Shown here one piece after another: positions 1 to 5,725 of a stretch of DNA of 13,484 nucleotides (position 1 is the first letter of the stretch; each line of letters starts with the position of its first letter). A program made the position numbers and the translations under genes. Source of the stretch: an uncultured Peptoniphilus sp. (GTDB lineage: Bacteria; Bacillota; Clostridia; Tissierellales; Peptoniphilaceae); NCBI RefSeq assembly GCF_943913915.1, contig NZ_CALUAA010000023.1, forward strand, positions 1 to 13,484, given 5' to 3'. The notes below the pieces were generated by a model, which saw nothing but the letters and a program-made list of their open reading frames with translations, was not told the DNA's origin and ran no database searches.

Positions 1-564
1 ATACTGAACTTCATTATCTAATATAATTTCTTTTATTGGGATAGCATGAATATTCTCCTGTCCATAAAGCTCTAAAAAGTCATTTGATAACTCAACAAGC
101 GAACCAGCAATTTCTTCAAAAGACCATTCTATATTAGATGAGAATTCTTGTTTATAAGGATTATACTCATTTATAAATATTGATAATCCACCAGTTTTAT
201 TATCAATGATATTTAATGTTACATCTCCAATTCTATCTATTCCTGAAAGTTCTCTCAACTTCATTCCATGATTTTTAATTTTTAATAATTTACCATATAC
301 TAGAGACAAAATTCCATGAATCAGATTAGTAGAGCCATAATATATTAATAAAGGCGAAACTTGTAAACTAGACTTTCTAGAAAGACTAAAATATTCATAA
401 GCTTGTGATAAAGAGCCAGAGATTATATTTATTAAATCATCTGATGGTTGGCTATTATGAATCTTATTAAAATATTTATTTATATTTTCTGTATAGGTAT
501 ATTTTAATAACTGCTCCCAAATTTCAACTTCTGGTTGTTCTGAATAAATTCTTTTTACTTTCAT
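1..564 (-). CDS. YaaC-like protein, partial (C-terminus beyond window)
   Basis: An open frame of 188 codons runs from an ATG at 564 to the left edge with no stop, so the C-terminus is missing. A GAGGG ribosome site lies just upstream (reverse of 570-576). The translation starts MKVKRIYSEQPEVEIWEQLL. At about residues 50-95 it has a segment reading SQAYEYFSLSRKSSLQVSPL, then LLIYYGSTNLIHGI. This is the pattern I know from the YaaC family of Bacillota: a run of aromatic and small residues, then PLLxYYG. YaaC has no established biochemical function. The gene is very AT-rich compared with guaA and the rest of the central block, and it sits beside mobile-element debris, so it may belong to an acquired segment. 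The family assignment rests on memory of the motif only. The start is well supported. Confidence 0.62.
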   Translation of the reverse strand, partial: MKVKRIYSEQPEVEIWEQLLKYTYTENINKYFNKIHNSQPSDDLINIISGSLSQAYEYFSLSRKSSLQVSPLLIYYGSTNLIHGILSLVYGKLLKIKNHGMKLRELSGIDRIGDVTLNIIDNKTGGLSIFINEYNPYKQEFSSNIEWSFEEIAGSLVELSNDFLELYGQENIHAIPIKEIILDNEVQY

Positions 565-612
565 TATTTTCCCTCTTTTTTATCAAACATTAACCTCAAG
601 TTATTACATATT

Positions 613-621
613 ATTATATCA
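613..621 (-). promoter_or_regulatory. Candidate extended -10 promoter for the YaaC-like gene
   Basis: On the minus strand TGATATAAT (621 to 613) is a perfect TATAAT preceded by TGn, about 50 bases upstream of the ATG at 564. No good -35 lies at the right distance, which fits an extended -10 promoter. The surrounding DNA is very AT-rich, so chance matches are possible. Confidence 0.4.
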
Positions 622-721
622 GATAAAATCTTTATTTCATTTACAAAGGTGTTGTATCTCTACTTAACCTTAGTTTAATTCCTAGTCTTTTTTATGATAG
701 GACTATTGCAAGGTCCATTTT

Positions 722-978
722 TCATCCTTTTGAAAATAATAAATAAGCTTTTATGAAATTAAAATTTCGTAAAATAAAAGATTGTACTAGATTCCCAGCC
801 AAAACTGCAAATTTAATATCATTATTTTCTCTGGTTTTCATAAACTGAATGAGGGCAGTAGATGGGTGACATTTGAATGAAGAAGCCAAGATTTTTTCAT
901 CATTTTTTCACTGTTAGTAATGTAATCTATTGCCAAATTTAGAGTTAATTGTATATGATTTATTTTTGTAATTATCAT
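722..978 (-). pseudogene. MobA-type relaxase remnant (N-terminal fragment, frameshifted)
   Basis: Reading from an ATG at 978, the protein has TLNLAIDYITNSEK, the N-terminal pattern of MobA/relaxase proteins of mobilizable elements in Bacillota (ITKIHxIKxTLxxAIDYI..EKT). Near 901 one base appears to be missing. Moving to the next frame restores the family pattern at once: DEKILASSFKCHPSTA, then QFMKTRENND and LAGNLVQSF. That frame runs to a TGA at 724-722, but similarity to relaxases ends at about 776. What follows looks unrelated, so most of the relaxase, including the histidine metal-binding triad expected further on, is gone. The relaxase would nick oriT and pilot DNA in conjugative mobilization. 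This copy cannot be functional. It starts one base after the stop of the mobC remnant, the normal arrangement in these elements. An annotation pipeline would probably report only the short 838-1068 frame, which is a chimera of both remnants. Confidence 0.75.
749..774. repeat. Imperfect 12-bp inverted repeat at the end of the relaxase remnant
   Basis: Arms TTTTATGAAATT (749-760) and AATTTCGTAAAA (763-774) are complementary except at one position, with a two-base spacer. The repeat begins directly beside the last codon that still resembles a relaxase (776). It may mark the deletion or insertion junction, but in AT-rich DNA it could be a chance hairpin. Confidence 0.4.
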
Positions 979-979
979 A

Positions 980-1167
980 CTAATCATCAGAACTTTCTTT
1001 TGATTTATTAAGAAGCAGGGAATGGATCTGCCATATTTCTTTTGACAATTTTTCTTTTTTTCTCTCATATAATCAATATCTTTCTTGTAAATAACACCAG
1101 TTGTATTGGTAGCTTTTGCAATCTGGTTTATATTATTTGCTGCATTTGAAAGTAGCCATTGGAGATA
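980..1167 (-). pseudogene. MobC-like mobilization protein remnant (C-terminal part, frameshifted)
   Basis: From 1167 the minus strand reads YLQWLLS, then NAANNINQIAKATNTTG and VIYKKDIDYMREK. The core NINQIAK..N.TG followed by an acidic helix is the hallmark of the C-terminal half of MobC (bacterial mobilization protein), the relaxosome accessory protein that helps the relaxase at oriT. In the A-rich stretch around 1048-1060 one base is missing. The next frame continues plausibly as EKLSKEIWQIHSLLLNKSKE and ends at a TAG (982-980), one base before the relaxase ATG. The N-terminal ribbon-helix-helix part is absent: a stop (1170-1168) precedes the segment and the upstream DNA is unrelated. This is therefore a truncated and frameshifted relic. 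The order mobC then mobA, with near-overlapping ends, matches small mobilizable elements. Confidence 0.72.
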
Positions 1168-1200
1168 TCAAAATAAATTAATCCTCATAATATGTAGGCA

Positions 1201-1236
1201 AAAAGACCGTAGCTTGAAACTACGGTCTCTTTTTTT
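1201..1236. terminator. Bidirectional Rho-independent terminator
   Basis: Perfect 9-bp stem AGACCGTAG (1204-1212) / CTACGGTCT (1220-1228) with a 7-base loop. On the plus strand it is followed by a C and seven T; on the minus strand by TTTT. It lies about 130 bases after the guaA stop and is the only clear terminator for guaA. The DNA between it and guaA (1237-1366) has no convincing gene. Confidence 0.75.
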
Positions 1237-1366
1237 ATCCAAATGTAAACCACTTGGAACTATTATTTAGTTTATTCTTTTTAGCTTCCAGTACCATTTG
1301 AGTACCAGTAGCCATTTTTCATTCTCTTGATAGCTTGTGATTAAGCCATTTTAGAAAACTTTGCGA

Positions 1367-2899
1367 TTATTCCCATTCAATGGTTGCCGGGGGTTTGGAG
1401 GTAATGTCGTAGACGATGCGATTAATGTGTTCCACTTCGTTGACGATTCTCACGCTTACTTTATCCAATACTTCGTAGGGGATACGCGCCCAATCGGCGG
1501 TCATAAAGTCGGAGGTGGTGACGGCACGAAGGGCCAGTGTGTAATCATAGGTTCTGAAGTCTCCCATAACGCCGACGCTTCTATTATCGGTTAAGACGGC
1601 GAAGTATTGGTTGATATCGTGGTCCATGCCTGCTTTTGCGATTTCATCACGGAAGATGTAGTCGGCTTCACGCAGGATGTCGAGTTTTTCTTCTGTGATT
1701 TCGCCGATAACACGAATGGCAAGGCCCGGTCCCGGGAAGGGTTGGCGCCAAACGAGTTTCGGATCCAGTCCGATGGTTTCGCCGAGTTTTCTTACTTCGT
1801 CTTTAAAGAGATCGCGAAGAGGCTCGATTAACCCTTTAAAATCCACGACGGCGGGAAGTCCGCCTACATTGTGGTGGCTTTTAATAACCGCCGCATCTCC
1901 CGCGCCGCTTTCGATGACGTCGGGGTAAATGGTGCCTTGAGCCAAGAAGTCCACGGCGCCGATTTTTTTGCCTTCTTCTTCAAAGACGCGGATAAATTCT
2001 TCGCCGATGATTTTACGCTTTTTCTCCGGATCATCCACGCCTTTTAAGCGATTTAAGAAGCGATCTTTGGCGTCCACGTGGACGAAGTGCATGCCCGTAT
2101 CTTTAAAGGCTTCTTCTACTTCTTTTCCTTCGTCTTTGCGCATAAGGCCATGATCGACGAAGATACAGGTTAGTTGATCGCCGATAGCGTCTGCCAGGAG
2201 TTTAGCGCATACGGAGGAATCCACGCCGCCTGAAAGGGCGAGGACGACATTTTGATCGCCGACTTTTTCCTGAATGGCCGCCTTGGCTTCTTTTGCGTAA
2301 TCTTCCATATTCCAGTCGCCTTTGGCGCCACATACTCTTTTCAGGAAGTTGTCGATCATATCGTGTCCGTTTTCCGTGTGGTTCACTTCGGCGTGGAATT
2401 GGATGGCGTAAATGTTTTTATCGCGATTTTCCATGGCCGCAACAGGGCAGCTATCGGTTGAGGCGACGGTGCGGAAGCCTTCCGGCAGTTCTTTTACATA
2501 ATCGATATGGCTCATCCAGGTAGTTTGTTCTACTTCCAGATCGTCAAAGAGTTTGCTTGCAGGATCCACCATGGTCTTGGTCTTTCCGAATTCCCGGCGA
2601 TCGGATTTTTCCACAACGCCGCCCATGTTTTTCGCCACGAGTTGCATGCCGTAGCATATGCCTAAAATGGGAATACCCAGTTCGAAAATTTCCGAATCGA
2701 TATCCGGGCTCTTTTCGTCGTAAACGCTGTTGGGCCCTCCTGTAAAAATAAGGCCGATGGGTTTTTCACGCTTAATGGCTTCCCATGCTTTTTGATAAGG
2801 TACTACTTCGGCGTAGACGTTTTTTTCTCTTACACGTCGAGTAATCAGCTGATTGTATTGACCGCCGAAATCGACGACCAGTATTTTTTCTCTATCCAT
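1367..2899 (-). CDS. guaA: GMP synthase (glutamine-hydrolysing)
   Basis: Converts XMP to GMP with ATP and glutamine, the last step of de novo guanine nucleotide synthesis in the cytoplasm. It has 510 aa, the usual length for the fused two-domain bacterial enzyme. The N-terminal class I GATase domain (about 1-195) has the nucleophile Cys82 in GICYGMQ and the other triad members His169 and Glu171 in QFHAEVNHTE. The ATP pyrophosphatase domain follows, with the P-loop SGGVDSS at 223-229. The C-terminal dimerization domain ends in the typical KPPATIEWE. The start MDREKILVVDFGGQYNQLI is supported by AGGAGG seven bases upstream. It is transcribed alone, divergently from the HTH-cupin regulator. All key residues are present, so the enzyme should be active. 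Confidence 0.98.
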   Translation of the reverse strand: MDREKILVVDFGGQYNQLITRRVREKNVYAEVVPYQKAWEAIKREKPIGLIFTGGPNSVYDEKSPDIDSEIFELGIPILGICYGMQLVAKNMGGVVEKSDRREFGKTKTMVDPASKLFDDLEVEQTTWMSHIDYVKELPEGFRTVASTDSCPVAAMENRDKNIYAIQFHAEVNHTENGHDMIDNFLKRVCGAKGDWNMEDYAKEAKAAIQEKVGDQNVVLALSGGVDSSVCAKLLADAIGDQLTCIFVDHGLMRKDEGKEVEEAFKDTGMHFVHVDAKDRFLNRLKGVDDPEKKRKIIGEEFIRVFEEEGKKIGAVDFLAQGTIYPDVIESGAGDAAVIKSHHNVGGLPAVVDFKGLIEPLRDLFKDEVRKLGETIGLDPKLVWRQPFPGPGLAIRVIGEITEEKLDILREADYIFRDEIAKAGMDHDINQYFAVLTDNRSVGVMGDFRTYDYTLALRAVTTSDFMTADWARIPYEVLDKVSVRIVNEVEHINRIVYDITSKPPATIEWE

Positions 2900-2922
2900 G
2901 GATCTACCTCCTATTTCGTTTT

Positions 2923-2931
2923 ATTATAGCA
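2923..2931 (-). promoter_or_regulatory. Candidate guaA promoter (extended -10)
   Basis: The minus strand shows TGCTATAAT (2931-2923), a perfect -10 with the TGn extension, 24 bases upstream of the guaA start and close to its AGGAGG. The -35 region is poor. The transcript leader would be very short, leaving no room for a purine riboswitch. Confidence 0.5.
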
Positions 2932-2964
2932 TAATCCCTTTCCCTCATGGATCGGATCCTTTTT

Positions 2965-2993
2965 ATGGCATGCCTTTAAATTTGTGGTATACT
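2965..2993 (+). promoter_or_regulatory. Candidate promoter of the HTH-cupin regulator
   Basis: ATGGCA (2965-2970, four of six matches to a -35) and TATACT (2988-2993) are spaced by 17 bases, with a strong AGGGAGG ribosome site downstream before the ATG at 3026. It is back to back with the guaA promoter, so the regulator could affect both, though no operator repeat stands out. Confidence 0.5.
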
Positions 2994-3025
2994 ATGTTTA
3001 ATATATTATTTTAGGGAGGTGTTCT

Positions 3026-3583
3026 ATGTCGAGGAAGTTTTCCGGCCATAAAATACGGATTTTACGCAAGGAACTCGGCATGAGTATTAAGGAGTTGGCC
3101 GAGGCGGCCGATCTTTCTACCGGGCTTATCAGTCAGATCGAGCGGGATCTTGTCTCCCCTTCGGTCAATGCCATGCTTCGCATCGTCGAGGCTCTGCACA
3201 CGACCATGGGCGATTTTTTCGACGATGTCCCCTCGCATAAGCGCCCGGTGATCTATCGCTGCGGGGAACACAAGATGATCGACGAAGAAGAGATACACCG
3301 AAGGGTGCGTGTGCTTTCGCCGCCGAAACATATTCACTACCAGGTAGTGGAGATGCGCTTTGAACCCACAGAAAATCCGGGCGATACGGTTTTATCCAGC
3401 CACGAAGGGCAGGAATTCGGTTTTATTCTCTCCGGAAGCCTCACCGTCGTCATCGACGATATCCCCTACGATATCCAATCCGGCGACAGCATCGCCTTCG
3501 ACGCCACCTCCCTGCACTCTTATATCAACACCTCCAAAGAACCGTGCCTTGCTCTTTGGACCTATACCGTACCCATATATTAA
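3026..3583 (+). CDS. XRE-family transcriptional regulator with C-terminal cupin domain
   Basis: A 185-aa DNA-binding protein. Residues 8-64 form a Cro/C1-type helix-turn-helix (IRILRKELGMSIKELAEAA, then STGLISQIERDLVSPSV, the recognition-helix pattern of this family). Residues about 108-182 form a small cupin barrel. Its two cupin motifs include His126, Glu130 and a Gly-rich turn (SHEGQEFGFILSGS), then GDSIAFDATSLHS with His164. Such HTH-cupin proteins (PuuR-like and relatives) usually sense a small metabolite or metal in the cupin and control an adjacent gene, often for amino acid or polyamine use. The ligand cannot be told from sequence. It is divergent from guaA and convergent with the NUDIX gene, so guaA and the regulator itself are the closest possible targets. 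The start is supported by AGGGAGG. Confidence 0.9.
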   Translation: MSRKFSGHKIRILRKELGMSIKELAEAADLSTGLISQIERDLVSPSVNAMLRIVEALHTTMGDFFDDVPSHKRPVIYRCGEHKMIDEEEIHRRVRVLSPPKHIHYQVVEMRFEPTENPGDTVLSSHEGQEFGFILSGSLTVVIDDIPYDIQSGDSIAFDATSLHSYINTSKEPCLALWTYTVPIY

Positions 3584-3591
3584 ATAAAAAC

Positions 3592-3623
3592 AGGTTCACC
3601 TTATAGAGTGAACCTATTTTTTT
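3592..3623. terminator. Bidirectional terminator between the regulator and the NUDIX gene
   Basis: Perfect 8-bp stem AGGTTCAC (3592-3599) / GTGAACCT (3608-3615). It is followed by an A and seven T on the plus strand and by a T-rich tail on the minus strand. The stop codon of the NUDIX gene lies within the T-run, so the hairpin serves both convergent units. Confidence 0.88.
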
Positions 3624-4113
3624 ACCACTTTTTAAAAAAATCGTCGTAGTAGGCGAGTTTGGTCATGTTTTTTTCCTCGATCCAGCGAGGCAATTGATCA
3701 GCGGTTAAGAAGATAAAGTCGTCCACCTCTTCAGGATCGATGACGACATCTTCTTCCCGAACGTCTTTTTCCACTTTATAGACATAGTAATGGGCGGGAA
3801 ATTCGCTGATGATGCGATCCAGCTTCAATTCTTCCGGGGAAAGGGAAATCCCCATTTCCTCTTCCATCTCCCGGATCATGGCTTCCTCGGGCCCTTCCCC
3901 TTCCTGCACACTTCCGCAGGCGGTGCAGGACCAAAAGCCCGGATAGTTTTTCTTTTTCTTGGATCGCTTCTGCAAGATAAAGTGTCCGTCATCTGTGCGG
4001 AGCCACGCCTCGACGACGCGGTGATAGCGACCCTTCGGGATCCGCTCGCCTCTATAGATCACTTCCCCTGTGGGCTTATCCTCTTCGTCGTATAAATCCC
4101 ATCGCTCTCTCAA
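3622..4113 (-). CDS. NUDIX hydrolase, IPP-isomerase-like subgroup
   Basis: 163-aa NUDIX protein. The full NUDIX box is present (pattern G-x5-E-x7-R-E-U-x-E-E-x-G-U): G67, E73, R81-E82, E85-E86, G88. The N-terminus RWDLYDEEDKPTGEV and the following HRVVEAWL...LQKRS resemble the YfcD/Idi-like branch, whose members hydrolyse nucleoside diphosphate-type substrates. The real substrate is unknown. Cys63 and Cys66 just before the box (WSCTACGS) are close to where Idi has a catalytic cysteine, but true isopentenyl diphosphate isomerase activity is not claimed. The start is a TTG whose last two bases form the beginning of the pyrG stop (TTGA overlap). The next in-frame Met, at about residue 79, would remove half the domain, so TTG is chosen. 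Overlap with pyrG means translational coupling as the last gene of the glnN-pyrG operon. Confidence 0.85.
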   Translation of the reverse strand: MRERWDLYDEEDKPTGEVIYRGERIPKGRYHRVVEAWLRTDDGHFILQKRSKKKKNYPGFWSCTACGSVQEGEGPEEAMIREMEEEMGISLSPEELKLDRIISEFPAHYYVYKVEKDVREEDVVIDPEEVDDFIFLTADQLPRWIEEKNMTKLAYYDDFFKKW

Positions 4114-5717
4114 CGGTCTCGACGCTCCATGGCGGCTTCGATAAAGCCGTGGAATAGGGGATGGATATGGTTGGGGCGAGATTTAAATTCAGGATGGAAT
4201 TGGCAGGCTACAAAATAACCGGGCGCATCCAGCTCGATAATTTCCACAAGATCCAAGTCGTCGTTGATGCCGACGATTTGAAGGCCTGCTTCTCGAAGCT
4301 TTCCTCTGTATTCGTTGTTAAACTCGTAGCGGTGGCGGTGACGCTCTAAAATATGATCTTCCCCATAAAGTTCCCGGGCCTTGCTACCTTCTTTTAAATG
4401 GCAGGGATAGTTCCCGAGGCGTTGGGTGCCGCCCAAGCTTTCCACGCCGATTTGGGAATCCATGAGATCGATCACGGGGTAGGGTGTCTTTACTTCAAAT
4501 TCAGTGGAATGGGCATCTCTAAGGCCTGCAAGGTTTCTTGCAATGTCGATGACGGCGATTTGCATACCGAGGCAAATGCCGAAATAGGGCACTTCATGTT
4601 CTCTCGCATATTTCGATGCGCGCACCATACCTTCCACGCCCCGTTCGCCGAAGCCGCCGGGGACGAGAATGCCGTCCATTTTCTTAAGGATCTCTTCGGT
4701 TTTTTCGTCATCTGTAAGCTCTTCAGCATCCACATAATGAATGTTTACAAGGCGACCTAAATCATAACCTGCATCCAAGAGCGCTTGGGATACGGAAAGA
4801 TAGGCGTCGTGAAGCTGAATGTATTTGCCTACAATGGCCACATCTACGGCACCTTCCGCTTTTTTAAAGTGTTCCACCATGGAAACCCAGTCGTCGGATT
4901 TGTTTTCTTTCGTTTCCAACTGCAGGTGATCCATAATGATCTCGTCGAGTTTTTGATCGCGGAACACATTGGGTAGTTCGTAAATTAAATCTACGTGGCG
5001 GGATTCGATAACATTTTCCTTGGGGACGTCACAGAAGAGGGAAATTTTATTGCGAATGGACTCATCGATTTCCCCGTCGCTTCGCGTAATGATGATATCG
5101 GCCTTGATCCCTTGGCTCATTAATTGCTTAAAGCTGTGTTGTGTGGGCTTGGTCTTAAGCTCGTCGCTTCCCGGGATAGAGGGGATCAACACGGTGTGCA
5201 CATAGAGCACATCGTTTACCGCACTTTCCGAGTGGATTTGGCGAATGGCCTCGATAAAGGGAAGGCCTTCGATATCGCCGACGGTACCGCCGATTTCGGT
5301 GATAACCACATCGGCGTCGGTTTCTGTACCGGCTTTATAGACGGCTTTTTTGATTTCGTCGGTAATATGGGGAATAACCTGCACGGTGGCGCCGTCGTAA
5401 TCGCCGCGGCGCTCTTTTTTAATGACGCGGGAATAAATTTTCCCCGTAGTAATGGAGGCGGATTTCGTAAGTTCTTCGTCGATAAAGCGCTCGTAATGTC
5501 CCAGGTCCAGGTCGGTTTCGGCGCCGTCGGCGGTAACGAAGACTTCCCCGTGTTGATAGGGACTCATAGTACCCGGATCCACATTTAAGTAGGGGTCGAA
5601 TTTTTGCATAAACACCTTAAAGCCTCTGTTTTTAAGCAAGCGGCCGATACTCGCCGCGCTGATGCCTTTGCCAATGCCTGAGACGACACCGCCGGTTACA
5701 AAAATATATTTTGTCAT
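4110..5717 (-). CDS. pyrG: CTP synthase
   Basis: Makes CTP from UTP, ATP and glutamine; cytoplasmic, pyrimidine nucleotide synthesis. 535 aa, the standard length. The N-terminal amidoligase domain starts MTKYIFVTGGVVSGIGKG (P-loop). It contains the Mg/UTP-binding segment FDPYLNVDPGTMSPYQHGE (40-58) and EIGGTVGDIE (141-150). The C-terminal class I GATase domain has the nucleophile Cys382 in GICLGMQ, and His508 and Glu510 in CQFHPEF. The P-loop reads SGIGKG rather than the commoner bacterial SSLGKG, a tolerated variant. GGAGG overlaps the end of glnN and its stop lies eight bases before the pyrG ATG, so the two are co-transcribed. Downstream it overlaps the NUDIX gene by four bases. No PyrG-dependent attenuator can be seen here, since the only leader is that of glnN. 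Confidence 0.98.
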   Translation of the reverse strand: MTKYIFVTGGVVSGIGKGISAASIGRLLKNRGFKVFMQKFDPYLNVDPGTMSPYQHGEVFVTADGAETDLDLGHYERFIDEELTKSASITTGKIYSRVIKKERRGDYDGATVQVIPHITDEIKKAVYKAGTETDADVVITEIGGTVGDIEGLPFIEAIRQIHSESAVNDVLYVHTVLIPSIPGSDELKTKPTQHSFKQLMSQGIKADIIITRSDGEIDESIRNKISLFCDVPKENVIESRHVDLIYELPNVFRDQKLDEIIMDHLQLETKENKSDDWVSMVEHFKKAEGAVDVAIVGKYIQLHDAYLSVSQALLDAGYDLGRLVNIHYVDAEELTDDEKTEEILKKMDGILVPGGFGERGVEGMVRASKYAREHEVPYFGICLGMQIAVIDIARNLAGLRDAHSTEFEVKTPYPVIDLMDSQIGVESLGGTQRLGNYPCHLKEGSKARELYGEDHILERHRHRYEFNNEYRGKLREAGLQIVGINDDLDLVEIIELDAPGYFVACQFHPEFKSRPNHIHPLFHGFIEAAMERRDR

Positions 5718-5725
5718 AATGCCTC

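Larger units (their letters stand above)
565..1366. other. Gene-poor AT-rich interval with mobile-element debris
   Basis: About 800 bases without an intact gene. It contains the YaaC-like gene promoter, the relaxase and mobC remnants (722-1167) and the terminator at 1201-1236. In 625-721 and 1168-1200 I see nothing recognisable. In 1237-1366 there is only a very short minus-strand frame, too weak to call. Confidence 0.7.

Noticed and set aside
838..1068. A 76-codon minus-strand open frame starting MREKKKNCQ
   Set aside because: It is a chimera made by frameshifts: its first part is MobC in the wrong frame and its middle is the relaxase N-terminus, so it is not a gene of its own.
5124..5588. 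Plus-strand 154-codon frame opposite pyrG
   Set aside because: Antisense shadow of a strongly conserved gene with no ribosome site.
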